Assembly (NCBI RefSeq): GCF_004331255.1
Contig: NZ_SJOF01000004.1
Location: 186,001 to 250,000, forward strand
Direction: 5' to 3'
DNA length: 64,000 nt
Source of the DNA: Acinetobacter sp. ANC 4173
GTDB taxonomy: Bacteria > Pseudomonadota > Gammaproteobacteria > Pseudomonadales > Moraxellaceae
In this document: positions 27,951-38,261 of the stretch, piece after piece
Layout of the letters: each line of letters starts with the position of its first letter
Position numbering within the stretch: position 1 is the stretch's first letter
Made by a program: the position numbers and the translations under genes
Notes under the pieces: generated by a model
What the model saw: the letters and a program-made list of their open reading frames with translations, nothing else
Told to the model about the DNA's origin: nothing
The model's database searches: none

Positions 27951-28607
27951 ATGGCTTGGACACGTAATGAAATGGCTGCACGTGCTGCACTAGAACTCGA
28001 AGATGGATTTTATGTCAATCTTGGTATTGGTTTGCCGACGCTAGTCGCCAACTATATTCCAGAAAATATCAATGTCTGGTTACAGTCTGAAAATGGTTTA
28101 TTGGGTATTGGAGAATTTCCTACGGAAGAAACAGTTGATGCCGACCTGATTAATGCAGGTAAGCAGACCGTCACTGCGCGTAAAGGCGCAGCATTTTTCT
28201 CAAGTTCAGAATCTTTTGCCATGATCCGTGGTGGTCATGTCAACATTGCGATTTTAGGTGCTATGGAAGTGTCTGAAACTGGTGATCTTGCCAACTGGAT
28301 GATTCCGGGTAAGAAAGTCAAAGGCATGGGCGGTGCAATGGACTTGGTTGCAGGTGTACAAAAAGTCGTTGTGCTGATGGAACATTGTGCCAAAGATGGT
28401 AGTCCGAAGATTGTGGAACAATGTGCCCTACCACTGACGGGTCAAGGTGTGGTTAATCGTATCATCAGTGATTTGGGCGTAATGGATATCACGCCTGAAG
28501 GCGTGAAACTGATTGAGCTGGCGAAAGATGTCAGCTTAGAACAAATTCAAGCGGTCACTGGTGTACAATTGATTGCCGATAACATTCAAGAAACGGTAAG
28601 CGCATAA
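27951..28607 (+). CDS. 3-oxoacid CoA-transferase subunit B
   Basis: Beta subunit of 218 residues. It carries the catalytic glutamate that forms the CoA-thioester intermediate in [10 protein letters not shown] (near residue 46), after [11 protein letters not shown]. An AGGAGG site before the ATG overlaps the end of subunit A, so the two are coupled. Confidence 0.94.
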   Translation: MAWTRNEMAARAALELEDGFYVNLGIGLPTLVANYIPENINVWLQSENGLLGIGEFPTEETVDADLINAGKQTVTARKGAAFFSSSESFAMIRGGHVNIAILGAMEVSETGDLANWMIPGKKVKGMGGAMDLVAGVQKVVVLMEHCAKDGSPKIVEQCALPLTGQGVVNRIISDLGVMDITPEGVKLIELAKDVSLEQIQAVTGVQLIADNIQETVSA

Positions 28608-28620
28608 ATCAGATTTATTC

Positions 28621-28644
28621 AAGCAGCTTCGGCTGCTTTAATTT
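28621..28644 (+). terminator. UUCG hairpin between CoA-transferase and thiolase genes
   Basis: A 7-bp stem AAGCAGC/GCTGCTT with TTCG loop and a weak, interrupted T run. It may attenuate transcription into the thiolase gene. Confidence 0.5.
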
Positions 28645-28690
28645 TGATTCAACAAGAACGGAACACAGATATAAATACACGGAGATCAAT

Positions 28691-29872
28691 ATGAATAAAG
28701 ACATCGTCATTGTTGCCGGTAGCCGTACCGCAATGGGAAGCTTTCAAGGTGCATTATCGAGTCTTTCAGCACCAGAACTTGGCGCAGCCGTTATTCAAGA
28801 GACTTTAAACCGCGCAAACGTCGCTGCTCAGGATATTGATGAAGTCATTATGGGTTGTGTTCTGCCTGCGGGTTTAAAACAAGCTCCTGCTCGCCAAGCC
28901 ATGCGTCTTGCAGGTGTTCCTGATCATGTGGGTGCGACCACCATCAATAAAATTTGTGGTTCCGGCATGAAAGCCGTGATGCAGGCTGCGGATGCCATTT
29001 GTGCAGGCAATGCTGAAATTGTCATGGCAGGTGGCATGGAATCCATGAGTAATGCACCCTACCTCTTGCCAAAAGCACGTTCAGGTTACCGTATGGGTCA
29101 TGGTGAAGTGAAAGATCATATGTTCCAAGAAGGTCTAGAAGATGCAGAAACTGGACTTTCAATGGGGGTTCTGGCACAAAAAATGGCCGATAAAAAAGGC
29201 TACACTCGCGAGCAACAAGACGAGTTTGCAATTCGCTCACTCACTCGTGCGCAAGCTGCTATTCAAAATGGTTTTTTACAAGCTGAAATAGCCCCGATTA
29301 CTGTATCGAGCCGTAAAGGTGACATGGTTGTGGCACAGGATGAAAATCCGTTTCATGCCAATATTGATAAAATTCCAAACCTACGTCCTGCCTTTGCCAA
29401 AGATGGCACCATTACCGCTGCCAATTCAAGCTCTATTTCAGATGGTGCATCTGCCATGTTGGTTATGTCTGCAGAGCAAGCTAAGGTCCGTGGTTTAACA
29501 CCTTTGGCACATATTCGTGCTACGGCAACCAACTCACAGCATCCTTCAGAATTTACCATTGCACCCGTCGCTGCGATTGAGAAAGTCCTGAAAAAAGCAG
29601 GCTGGTCTGTAGAAGACGTCGACTTATGGGAGATCAATGAAGCTTTTGCCATGGTAACGATGGCAGCTATTGATGCTTTCAATCTTGACCCAGAAAAAGT
29701 CAATGTTAACGGTGGCGCATGCGCATTGGGTCATCCATTGGGTTCTTCAGGTTCCCGCATTATTTTGACTCTTATCTATGCCTTAAAACGCTTGGGTAAA
29801 AGCAAAGGTGTAGCTACGTTATGTATTGGCGGTGGTGAAGCGACCGCAATTGCCGTTGAACTTATCGCTTAA
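28691..29872 (+). CDS. acetyl-CoA acetyltransferase (thiolase II)
   Basis: A 393-residue biosynthetic/degradative thiolase. The acyl-accepting cysteine is near residue 89 (INKICGSGMK), the catalytic histidine is in GGACALGHPLGSSG (about 350) and the proton-donor cysteine is in TLCIGGGEA (about 380). It cleaves acetoacetyl-CoA, the product of the upstream transferase, into two acetyl-CoA. AGGAG-like GGAG precedes the start. Confidence 0.95.
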   Translation: MNKDIVIVAGSRTAMGSFQGALSSLSAPELGAAVIQETLNRANVAAQDIDEVIMGCVLPAGLKQAPARQAMRLAGVPDHVGATTINKICGSGMKAVMQAADAICAGNAEIVMAGGMESMSNAPYLLPKARSGYRMGHGEVKDHMFQEGLEDAETGLSMGVLAQKMADKKGYTREQQDEFAIRSLTRAQAAIQNGFLQAEIAPITVSSRKGDMVVAQDENPFHANIDKIPNLRPAFAKDGTITAANSSSISDGASAMLVMSAEQAKVRGLTPLAHIRATATNSQHPSEFTIAPVAAIEKVLKKAGWSVEDVDLWEINEAFAMVTMAAIDAFNLDPEKVNVNGGACALGHPLGSSGSRIILTLIYALKRLGKSKGVATLCIGGGEATAIAVELIA

Positions 29873-29957
29873 CTGTCAAGTTTCGGAAAAATCATACAGA
29901 TCAAAGTGATAAGAGGTTAAACTTTTATCACTTTTTTAATGAAGAAGAGTGACACAA

Positions 29958-30347
29958 ATGTCTCAGCAAGATTATGAAAATGGATTAAAAGTACGCACCG
30001 AAGTGATGGGGGAAAGTTTTGTCAAACGTGCCCAAGACAATACTGTCCCTTTTACTCAACCGTTACAAGATTGGATTAATGAGCATGCTTGGGGTTCGAC
30101 TTGGCAACGTGAAGGTGTGTTACCTCGTAAATATCGTTCGCTGATTACCCTTGCCTTTTTAACTGCACTCAAAAGTCCCACTGAACTGAAAGGACATGTT
30201 CGTGGCGCACTCAACAATGGTGCGACAGTTGAAGAAATTCAGGAAGTGTTACTACATAGCTTGCCCTATTGTGGCGCGCCCGCGACACAAGAAGCCTTCC
30301 GTGCAGCATTAGAAGTCATTACCGAATATCAAAATAACAACTCATAA
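29958..30347 (+). CDS. carboxymuconolactone decarboxylase family protein
   Basis: A 129-residue protein of the CMD/AhpD fold. It aligns with PcaC (gamma-carboxymuconolactone decarboxylase): GLKVRTEVMG, EGVLPRKYRSLITLAFLTAL, LKGHVRGALNNGAT and HSLPYCGAPA. The AhpD CxxC motif is absent, so it is not a peroxidase partner. Its position after a ketothiolase is not explained by a beta-ketoadipate pathway, since no other pca genes are here. The ATG at 29958 with AAGAG is preferred to a GTG at 29949. Confidence 0.85.
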   Translation: MSQQDYENGLKVRTEVMGESFVKRAQDNTVPFTQPLQDWINEHAWGSTWQREGVLPRKYRSLITLAFLTALKSPTELKGHVRGALNNGATVEEIQEVLLHSLPYCGAPATQEAFRAALEVITEYQNNNS

Positions 30348-30358
30348 TCTACCAACGA

Positions 30359-30385
30359 TTTAGAGCCATATGTTATGGCTCTAAA
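30359..30385. terminator. hairpin between convergent genes
   Basis: A perfect 11-bp stem TTTAGAGCCAT/ATGGCTCTAAA with a 5-base loop; T-rich on the plus side. Confidence 0.65.
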
Positions 30386-30401
30386 AGTCTTATTTTAAAC
30401 A

Positions 30402-30527
30402 TTACAGGTTTTGTGTAATGGCATAACCAAGTATCAGGCTCAATTGCAGCCCCACCACAACAGCGAACCACTTCCAACCCTTTTGCTTTAGCACAATCTT
30501 ATTCGGATAAGTTACTGTTTTTATCAT
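30402..30527 (-). CDS. 41-residue single-span membrane protein
   Basis: A short frame on the minus strand beginning MIKTVTYPNKIVLKQKGWKW and continuing with one membrane span (WFAVVVGLQLSLILGYAI). It has a strong GGAG site 7 bases before the ATG. A basic N-terminus followed by one span predicts an inner-membrane protein with its N-terminus inside. No family was recognised. It lies between the terminator of the acetoacetate operon and the divergent esterase gene. Confidence 0.65.
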   Translation of the reverse strand: MIKTVTYPNKIVLKQKGWKWFAVVVGLQLSLILGYAITQNL

Positions 30528-30724
30528 TCTCTATCTCCAATACAGTTTTATTGCTAAAAAGAAAGATACATATATTTCGATTACTTATTAAGCAAATTTT
30601 ACACCAACTTTTTAGATCCTGACTCGATTAAAATTATTCAATGGTTATTCTTATTCTGTTTTAAAGTCACACAACCACATCTACAGCAATGTTAAAATAA
30701 ACCAGAAAAAAAATTGGAATAACA

Positions 30725-31600
30725 ATGAAACGTATAGCTCCAGCCACTTTCTGTCTGTTCGTATTTCTAAATACACAAACAACCTATGCCAATTTCTTTC
30801 AAAATCTTGAAATTTTTCGACCCAAAAATACAATTCACAATATTTCTTATGGATCAGATACATTACAAAAATTAGATGTCTATCTCCCGAAGTCCACTCA
30901 CTCAAACCTAAAAAATCAAAAACTTGTACCCATTTTATTGATTGTACATGGTGGGGCGTGGAGTATTGGTGATAAAGCTCATCAAGGTTTGATTCAACAT
31001 AAAGCGACCTATTGGAATCAGCAAGGTTGGGTGGTCATTTCGGTGAATTATCGCTTAGTCCCTAAAGTCACAGTGCAGCAGCAAACTCAAGATATTGCCG
31101 ATGCCTTGAATTTCGTACAGAAGAATGCCTCTAATTGGCAGGCAGATACTCGAAACATCGTGATTATGGGACATTCAGCAGGTGCACATTTAGTCACCTT
31201 ACTATCTACTCACCCAGAATGGATTTCAAATTTTCCAAAGCCATGGAAAGCAACGATTGCCTTAGATAGTGCTGCCTATGACTTAGAAGCCATCATGTCG
31301 AATCAACATGCGCAATTTTATGATCGTGTTTTTGGATCTTCTAAAGAGAACTGGCGTTTAGTTTCACCCAAAGTTCAGTTAAAACATTCGCTGCCTGCTT
31401 TTCTGGCGGTCTGCTCTACCATTCGCCCTGATCAACCTTGTATACAAGCCCATTCATTTATTCAACAAGCCAAAGCTTTAAGCACGACCACAGCCTTCTT
31501 GCCTCTGCCCTTATCTCATGCCGAAATTAATCGGAACTTAGGGCAAAATAACGACTATACCCATCAAGTTGATCAATTTATGCAACAACAATTAAAATAA
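30725..31600 (+). CDS. secreted alpha/beta-hydrolase (esterase, BD-FAE/lipase-like)
   Basis: A 291-residue esterase with a signal peptide (about 1-22, ending TTYA). The oxyanion HGGAWSIGDK motif is near 80 and the nucleophile elbow GHSAGAH near 144; the acid and histidine would lie in the C-terminal part (ICSTIRPDQP region and LSHAEINR). The fold resembles hormone-sensitive-lipase or feruloyl-esterase types. A GGAATAAC site precedes the ATG. It is monocistronic, with a strong terminator. Confidence 0.87.
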   Translation: MKRIAPATFCLFVFLNTQTTYANFFQNLEIFRPKNTIHNISYGSDTLQKLDVYLPKSTHSNLKNQKLVPILLIVHGGAWSIGDKAHQGLIQHKATYWNQQGWVVISVNYRLVPKVTVQQQTQDIADALNFVQKNASNWQADTRNIVIMGHSAGAHLVTLLSTHPEWISNFPKPWKATIALDSAAYDLEAIMSNQHAQFYDRVFGSSKENWRLVSPKVQLKHSLPAFLAVCSTIRPDQPCIQAHSFIQQAKALSTTTAFLPLPLSHAEINRNLGQNNDYTHQVDQFMQQQLK

Positions 31601-31647
31601 GTGGAATTAAGCCACCTAAATATAAAACTTCCGTTATTACATGTAAT

Positions 31648-31675
31648 AAAAAAGCCACCCAAAGGTGGCTTTTTT
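31648..31675. terminator. bidirectional terminator between esterase gene and purL
   Basis: A6-GCCACC-CAAA-GGTGGC-T6 hairpin shared by two convergent genes. Confidence 0.92.
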
Positions 31676-31688
31676 AATGTGTTATAGA

Positions 31689-34600
31689 TTAACCGATAAA
31701 CTTACGTGCGTTACGGAACATACGTAACCATGCACCATCTTCAGTCCACTCTTCAGGTTTCCATGAATGCTGAATAGCACGGAAATTACGCTCTGGGTGC
31801 GGCATCATAATGGTTGCACGGCCATCTTTAGTGGTTACACCTGTAATCGCTTCTGGAGAACCGTTCGGGTTCAATGGATAGTGCTGAGTTGGGTTACCAT
31901 GACTATCTACATAACGTAAAGTCACTTGGTTACCTGCATTTAAGGCAGCCAATTTTTCTGCACTTGCAACAACACGACCTTCACCATGTGCAACCGCAAT
32001 CGGAAGAATCGAACCTTCCATACCTTCAAGCAATACAGAATGTGATTTTTCAATACGGACGTTCACTGCACGTGCTTCAAATACTTCAGAAGTATTGCGG
32101 TGGAAACGAGGCCAAGCATCGGCACCAGGAATTAGCGGCGCAAGTTGAGAAATCATTTGACAACCGTTACACACACCTAAAGTGAAGGTTTCTTGACGGT
32201 TAAAGAATTTCTCAAATTGATCACGTAAGCGTGGGTTAAACAGCACTGATTTTGCCCAGCCACCGCCAGCACCCATGACATCTCCGTAAGAGAAACCACC
32301 ACAAGCCACTAAACCTTCGAAGTCATTTAAATCCACTCGACCCGCAAGTAAATCACTCATATGGACATCGACGGTATTAAAGCCAACTTTGTCAAATGCA
32401 GCCGCCATTTCAGTTTGGCCATTTACGCCTTGTTCACGTAAAATCACCATGCTTGGGCGACGTAAATTAATAAACGGCGCTTCAACTGGCTCATTCAAAT
32501 CAAAAGTAGGCTGTGCAATGATGCCCTGATGCGCGTTATCTGCAATTAAGGCAAACTCTTGATCAGCTGTTTCAGAGTTATCACGTAAACGTTGAATTTG
32601 ATGAGATACTTCAGCCCAAGCTTGCTGTAAATCAACACGTGGCAAAGTCAAACCATTGATCGTTAACTGATCTGTTGTATTAACTGAACCCACAACTGAG
32701 ATGGCATCTTTTAAGCTTGATGCTGCAACTTCATCTGCAAGAGTCGCCCAGTCAGAAGTACTAATTTGAAGCACTGCACCAATTTCTTCAGCGAATAAGC
32801 CTGCTGTAGATTGATTTTCTAGTGCTACACCTAAACGTGAAGCAAACATCATTTCCGCAACAGTTGCCAATAAACCACCATCACCAATGTCATGGTAAGC
32901 TTGAATTAAGCCACGGTTATTCCAGTCTTGTACCAAATCAAAGAAAGCTTTGAAATCCGCAAAACTATCGACATCTGGCGTTACTGAACCAATTGCTTTA
33001 TAGACTTGCGCAAGGATCGAACCACCTAAACGGAATTGGCCTTTAGACAAATCAATACGAACCAATACAGAATCAGTATTTTTCAATTCAGGCGTTAAGG
33101 TTTTACGCACATCATTCACTGGTGCAAATGCGGTAATCACACCACTCATCGGAGAAGTTACAGCCTTGTCCTGACCTTCGTCATTCCAAGTGGTACGCAT
33201 CGAAAGTGAGTCTTTACCAACAGGAATTGCAATCCCTAAAGCAGGGCACATTTCCATACCAATGGCTTTTACACCTTCAAACAAGGCTTGGTCTTCACCT
33301 TTTTGCCCTGCTGCTGCCATCCAGTTCGCAGACAACTTAATGTCGCTAATCTGTTCAATATTGGCACACATGATGTTTGAAATTGATTCCGCCACAGCTA
33401 AACGTGCTGATGCCGCAGGGTTTAACAATGCTACAGGTGGACGTTCACCCATTGCCATCGCTTCGCCTGTGTAACCTTGTAAGCTAGTGGTTGTGACTGC
33501 TGCATCTGCAACAGGTACTTGCCAACGACCTACCAACTGATCACGCGCAACCATACCGGTAATTGAGCGGTCACCAATGGTGATCAGGAATGATTTAGAT
33601 GCAACTGTTGGATTTTTTAACACACGGAAAATCGCGTCTTTTAAATCAACTTGAGATGCATCAAAGTTATCACCTTTACGTTCAATCGTTTCGTATGAAC
33701 GACTCATACGTGGTGTACCGCCAAGCATCACTTGCATTGGCATATCCACCGCTTTGTTCTCGAACAATGGATCGTTTACAGTCAATTGACGAGCTTCGGT
33801 CGCTTCACCCAATACTGCAAATGGACAGCGTTCACGCGCACAAATTGATTCAAACAAGGCTAAAGATTCTGGTTTGATCGCGAGTACATAACGTTCTTGC
33901 GCTTCGTTTGACCAAATCTCCATTGGAGACATACCCGATTCAAGCGAAGGAATCTTACGAAGGTCTAGAATCGCACCGAGTTCGTGATCATTGACTAACT
34001 CAGGCATGGCATTAGAAATACCACCCGCACCCACGTCATGTACAGACACGATTGGGTTTTCATTTTCCATACGCCAGCAAGTATCAATCACTTCTTGGCA
34101 ACGGCGTTCCATTTCTGGATTTTCACGTTGTACCGAAGCAAAATCTAGGCTTTCACCCATGGTACCGCTATCTACAGATGATGCAGCACCACCACCTAGA
34201 CCGATCAGCATCGCTGGTCCGCCTAAAACGATGAGTAAATCACCCGGTTGAATCGCATCTTTTTCAACATGGTCAGGACGGATATTACCGTAACCACCTG
34301 CAATCATAATTGGCTTGTGGAAACCTTTCACTTCGCCATTCACGTTCTGTTCAAAAGTACGGAAATAACCATTTAACGCAGGACGACCAAATTCGTTGTT
34401 AAACGCAGCACCACCTAATGGGCCTTCAATCATGATTTGAAGTGGCGATGCCATACGTGAAGGTTTGCCGTAGTTTTCTTCCCAAGGTTGTTCAAAACCA
34501 GGAATATTTAAGTTCGATACTGTAAAGCCTGTTAAGCCTGCTTTTGGCTTACCACCACGCCCTGTTGCACCTTCATCACGAATTTCACCACCTGAACCCG

Positions 34601-35522
34601 TTGCAGCACCTGCAAATGGTGCAATTGCTGTTGGGTGGTTATGCGTTTCCACTTTCATAAGGATGTGAGCAGCTTGGCTCTTATACTTATACGTATAGTG
34701 ACCAGTGTCTTCATCTTTTTTCGGGTAGAAACGTTGTGTGTCATAACCCACAATTACTGATGCGTTGTCTTTATAAGCAGACAAAACATCCGTTGGTGAT
34801 TCTTTATAGGTATTTTTAATCATTTGGAACAATGACAATGGTTGTACTTCACCATCAATCGTCCATTCAGAACCGAAAATCTTATGACGACAGTGCTCTG
34901 AGTTTGCTTGAGCAAACATCATCAATTCGATGTCATGCGGATTACGACCCAGCTTGTTAAAAGCAGCCGTTAAATAATCAATTTCTTCATCAGACAACGC
35001 AAAACCAAATTCCGAATTGGCTTGTACCAGTGCCTGTTTACCTTGACCTAAAATATCAATTGAATTTAAAGGCTTTGGTGCAGTTTCTTGAAATAATGCC
35101 ACAGCATCATCAATACTGCTGAATACGCTCTCTGTCATACGGTCATGTAAAGCCAGCTTTACTTCATTCGATACTTCAGAAATACCTTTTAAAGTAAACA
35201 AAACACCGCGTTCAAGGCGGTGTATCGGGGTATTACAGTTGGCAAAAATATCCGTCGCTTTAGAAGACCACGGCGAAATTGTACCTACGCGAGGTGTCAC
35301 CAAAATTTGGACATCATCATTCGATGCTTGGCGGACTTGAAAAACTTCGCCATCATTTAATAATTGTAAGGCAGATTGCTGTTGTTGCTCGCTGAGCGCT
35401 TGGTCAAACAGATAGACCCATTGGCTTTCTATTGATTGAACAGAACTAATTGACGATAGACGTGATAATAGTTGAGTTTTCTTAAAAGAAGAATGTGCTG
35501 GTGCACCGGCCACGATAAACAT
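31689..35522 (-). CDS. purL: phosphoribosylformylglycinamidine synthase
   Basis: Large single-chain purine enzyme (1277 residues) that converts FGAR to FGAM using ATP and glutamine. The N-terminal FGAR-AT linker comes first, then the two PurM-like halves ([19 protein letters not shown] near 290; [12 protein letters not shown] near 870), and the C-terminal glutamine amidotransferase with the nucleophile in GVCNGCQM and the His/Glu pair in [18 protein letters not shown]-like AGCC region precedes the start. It is monocistronic, with a long leader. Confidence 0.98.
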   Translation of the reverse strand: MFIVAGAPAHSSFKKTQLLSRLSSISSVQSIESQWVYLFDQALSEQQQQSALQLLNDGEVFQVRQASNDDVQILVTPRVGTISPWSSKATDIFANCNTPIHRLERGVLFTLKGISEVSNEVKLALHDRMTESVFSSIDDAVALFQETAPKPLNSIDILGQGKQALVQANSEFGFALSDEEIDYLTAAFNKLGRNPHDIELMMFAQANSEHCRHKIFGSEWTIDGEVQPLSLFQMIKNTYKESPTDVLSAYKDNASVIVGYDTQRFYPKKDEDTGHYTYKYKSQAAHILMKVETHNHPTAIAPFAGAATGSGGEIRDEGATGRGGKPKAGLTGFTVSNLNIPGFEQPWEENYGKPSRMASPLQIMIEGPLGGAAFNNEFGRPALNGYFRTFEQNVNGEVKGFHKPIMIAGGYGNIRPDHVEKDAIQPGDLLIVLGGPAMLIGLGGGAASSVDSGTMGESLDFASVQRENPEMERRCQEVIDTCWRMENENPIVSVHDVGAGGISNAMPELVNDHELGAILDLRKIPSLESGMSPMEIWSNEAQERYVLAIKPESLALFESICARERCPFAVLGEATEARQLTVNDPLFENKAVDMPMQVMLGGTPRMSRSYETIERKGDNFDASQVDLKDAIFRVLKNPTVASKSFLITIGDRSITGMVARDQLVGRWQVPVADAAVTTTSLQGYTGEAMAMGERPPVALLNPAASARLAVAESISNIMCANIEQISDIKLSANWMAAAGQKGEDQALFEGVKAIGMEMCPALGIAIPVGKDSLSMRTTWNDEGQDKAVTSPMSGVITAFAPVNDVRKTLTPELKNTDSVLVRIDLSKGQFRLGGSILAQVYKAIGSVTPDVDSFADFKAFFDLVQDWNNRGLIQAYHDIGDGGLLATVAEMMFASRLGVALENQSTAGLFAEEIGAVLQISTSDWATLADEVAASSLKDAISVVGSVNTTDQLTINGLTLPRVDLQQAWAEVSHQIQRLRDNSETADQEFALIADNAHQGIIAQPTFDLNEPVEAPFINLRRPSMVILREQGVNGQTEMAAAFDKVGFNTVDVHMSDLLAGRVDLNDFEGLVACGGFSYGDVMGAGGGWAKSVLFNPRLRDQFEKFFNRQETFTLGVCNGCQMISQLAPLIPGADAWPRFHRNTSEVFEARAVNVRIEKSHSVLLEGMEGSILPIAVAHGEGRVVASAEKLAALNAGNQVTLRYVDSHGNPTQHYPLNPNGSPEAITGVTTKDGRATIMMPHPERNFRAIQHSWKPEEWTEDGAWLRMFRNARKFIG

Positions 35523-35935
35523 GCTGATTTTGGCTCCACGGGCAAGTCTTTTGAACTTTACCGCAATGTGACTTTGAAGAGAGTCACATATTCTACTGTG
35601 AAAAGGTCAAATCAGCTAGATGGCTAACCCTGATTATGTAACCTAATCCTGCAAGAATTTCATTTACAACCGCTTTATTACGCTTTTTTAGATAAAATGA
35701 CATAAAAATAAATAACTAGACCGACTACTTAAGCTGAAATCGTGTGAATTTTTTCATAAAAAAAATTTATTATGGCCAAAAAATAATCAAAATTCCTTTT
35801 TCAATCCGCTACCTTTTCATTTAAACCACAACTCCTAATTTTTTACATTTCAACCGACAATTCATGTCGCACTGCTCTAGTGCAACCGAATATTTTTTGG
35901 CATGATTCAGACAATCCTTCTCTGAAACATAATAC
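35523..35935. other. divergent promoter region of purL and the dGTPase gene
   Basis: About 410 bases. An 8-bp hairpin (35567-35574 with 35583-35590) lies in the purL leader, 45 bases before its start. The rest is AT-rich; no PurR box was recognised and no coding frame is supported. Confidence 0.45.
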
Positions 35936-37273
35936 ATGGAACAAATGCGTTGGTTAGAACTGCTTTCCACAGTTCGCATTGGCAGTAAAAAACAAAGTAC
36001 AGAACAAGCTCGAAGCCCTTTTCATAAAGATTATGACCGTATTATTTTTTCGCAAAGTTTTAGACAACTCAATCGTAAAACCCAAGTCCATCCACTGACT
36101 CAACATGATGGTATTCATACCCGCCTAACCCATTCCTTAGAAGTGTCCTGCATTGGTCGCTCATTGGGTATGCTGGCCGCTGAGAAAATAAAAGACGAAC
36201 TTCCTGTCTGGATTTCTCCTGCCGATGTTGGTGCTATTATTCAAGCAGCGTGTTTGGCACATGATATTGGCAATCCGCCTTTTGGACATGCAGGTGAATA
36301 TGCCATTCGAGAGTGGTTTGATGATGCCTCACATGGTAATTTTTTGGCAAAACTCACTCCAGAAGAAGAAGCCGATGTGCGTCAATTTGAAGGTAATGCA
36401 CAAGGTTTGCGCCTACTGACCAAGATTGACTATCATCCCAATGATGGTGGTATGCGTTTAACTTACGCGACTTTAGGTGCATATCTAAAGTATCCGTGGT
36501 TATCCAAAACCATTGCCGAACAAGGCAATACCCCAGCCAGCATGCGTGCTAAATTTGGTTGTTATCAGTCTGAAAAAGAAATATTGGGGCAAATTGCAGA
36601 GCAACTTGGACTCATTCAATTGGCAAAAGATCGTTATTGCCGTCATCCACTGACCTATTTATTAGAAGCCGCAGACGATATTTGCTATGCCCTAATTGAT
36701 TTAGAAGATGGCATTATTCTAAATATGCTCAGCTATGAAGAAGTTGAACCTATCTTTCTCGATTTAATTGCAGACTATGGCAAGCCCTCAGAACTCTCGA
36801 TGGATACAACTTGGCAGCAAAAAATTGCCGCATTGCGCGGTCGAGTCATGAAACGTTTAGTTGATGAGGTGACTACCGCCTTTGCCAAACATCATTATGA
36901 AATCCTGACTGGACAACTGAAAGGCAGCCTATTGCAATATTGTGCTGAAGATATTGAATTGGGGATCAACCGTGCTAAAGAACTGGCGCGCGATAAAATC
37001 TTTGAACACCCACAAAAAGCGGGATTAGAAATCATTGCCCATCAAAGTTTACAGAATATTTTAGATGCCTTTATTCCCCTCACTACACCGCACAAAACCT
37101 TAAGCTTTAAAGAACAACGCCTATTTACCATTTTGCAGCGTTCAGGTGCGCGTTTTGGCAACAATCATTATGAAAATATTATGCAAGTACTGGATATTAT
37201 TTCAAAGTTTTCCGATCATCAGGCTTATAATCTTTCGCAAGAACTGCAAGGTAACAAGTCTGGTTTGATGTAA
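35936..37273 (+). CDS. deoxyguanosinetriphosphate triphosphohydrolase-like protein
   Basis: HD-domain dNTP triphosphohydrolase of 445 residues. The metal set begins at RQLNRKTQV and HTRLTHSLEV, then the HD pair in CLAHDIGNPPFGHAGE, and a distal aspartate in EAADDICYALIDLEDG. It resembles the Dgt type 2 group, which cleaves dNTPs to nucleoside and tripolyphosphate. It lies 112 bases before ruvA on the same strand. Confidence 0.92.
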   Translation: MEQMRWLELLSTVRIGSKKQSTEQARSPFHKDYDRIIFSQSFRQLNRKTQVHPLTQHDGIHTRLTHSLEVSCIGRSLGMLAAEKIKDELPVWISPADVGAIIQAACLAHDIGNPPFGHAGEYAIREWFDDASHGNFLAKLTPEEEADVRQFEGNAQGLRLLTKIDYHPNDGGMRLTYATLGAYLKYPWLSKTIAEQGNTPASMRAKFGCYQSEKEILGQIAEQLGLIQLAKDRYCRHPLTYLLEAADDICYALIDLEDGIILNMLSYEEVEPIFLDLIADYGKPSELSMDTTWQQKIAALRGRVMKRLVDEVTTAFAKHHYEILTGQLKGSLLQYCAEDIELGINRAKELARDKIFEHPQKAGLEIIAHQSLQNILDAFIPLTTPHKTLSFKEQRLFTILQRSGARFGNNHYENIMQVLDIISKFSDHQAYNLSQELQGNKSGLM

Positions 37274-37385
37274 CCCAAAGCAAAAATAAAAATGCTTTTC
37301 ACATGACTTCTAAATCAGTGATGTTATACAAAACATCATTTTTCCACTGGCAACCGTATACACCTCAAATAGTGAAGTTTAAAAA

Positions 37386-37988
37386 ATGATTGGATGTTTA
37401 ATTGGCGAAGTGTTTGCCCTCGAAGCCCCAACAGTACTGTTAAATGTCAACGGCGTTGGCTATGAGATTGACACACCTTTATCAACATTTTGTCAATTAC
37501 AAAAGGGACAAAAAGTCACTTTATGGACACATTTGGCAGTACGTGAAGATGCACAATTACTGTACGGATTTTTACATCAACAAGAAAAAATCATTTTCCG
37601 TACCCTTTTAAAAGTCAACGGCGTTGGTCCGAAAATGGCTTTGGGTATTCTTTCAACGCTAAGCGTAGACATGCTGATTCATACGGTTGAACATGAAGAT
37701 ATAAATACCTTGATCAAAGTCCCTGGTGTCGGTAAAAAGACGGCCGAACGCCTGATGATTGAATTACGTGATCGCTTTAAAGCCATGTCATCAGGTTCAG
37801 TACCAAGCAACTCCACCACTGAACAAATCCAATTTACAGGGAATTCTGCGGTTGCCGAAGCCGAAGCGGCTTTACAATCGTTAGGTTACAAACCTTTAGA
37901 AGCCCAGAAATTGGTGAATGCGGCGAAAGGCGATTTTACTGAAGCAAGCGACATTATCCGTGCTGCACTCAAGTCGATGAATAAATAA
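37386..37988 (+). CDS. ruvA: Holliday junction branch-migration protein RuvA
   Basis: A 200-residue DNA-junction-binding tetramer subunit. It has an N-terminal OB-fold (MIGCLIGEVFALEAPTVLLN), two helix-hairpin-helix motifs (LLKVNGVGPKMALGIL, LIKVPGVGKKTAERL) and a C-terminal RuvB-binding domain (AEAALQSLGYKPLEAQKLV). Normally ruvB follows immediately; here a 273-base palindromic segment separates them. Confidence 0.97.
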   Translation: MIGCLIGEVFALEAPTVLLNVNGVGYEIDTPLSTFCQLQKGQKVTLWTHLAVREDAQLLYGFLHQQEKIIFRTLLKVNGVGPKMALGILSTLSVDMLIHTVEHEDINTLIKVPGVGKKTAERLMIELRDRFKAMSSGSVPSNSTTEQIQFTGNSAVAEAEAALQSLGYKPLEAQKLVNAAKGDFTEASDIIRAALKSMNK

Positions 37989-38024
37989 GTACTCAATTCA
38001 AAGTCGTATTTGATACGCGCGAAC

Positions 38025-38163
38025 GTCATTCGCAACTGTTCGAGGCAGGAAACATATGCACAATAAAGTTTCTGCGATATAGTTGATTCGCATCATCATT
38101 CAACGAGTTTTGCGAATGACAATGGTTTTGCTTACTTTTGCCAAAACAAAAGTAAGGCGAACC
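38025..38163. repeat. composite palindromic element between ruvA and ruvB
   Basis: An 11-bp perfect inverted repeat GTCATTCGCAA (38025-38035) with TTGCGAATGAC (38110-38120), enclosing GCAGGAAAC/GTTTCTGC pairing. A second hairpin follows: CTTACTTTTG (38131-38140) with CAAAAGTAAG (38147-38156), bracketed by GGTT/AACC. No transposase or target-site duplication was identified. The form suggests a dispersed REP- or MITE-like repeat; no other copy was seen in this window. Confidence 0.6.
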
Positions 38164-38261
38164 GCAGGTTATTCCCTAAGCAAAAATATTATTGAAAAGA
38201 CACCACCATGCTTACTGCATGTTTCTTGTTTTAAAAAATGTATTAATTTGAAGTCAAACCT

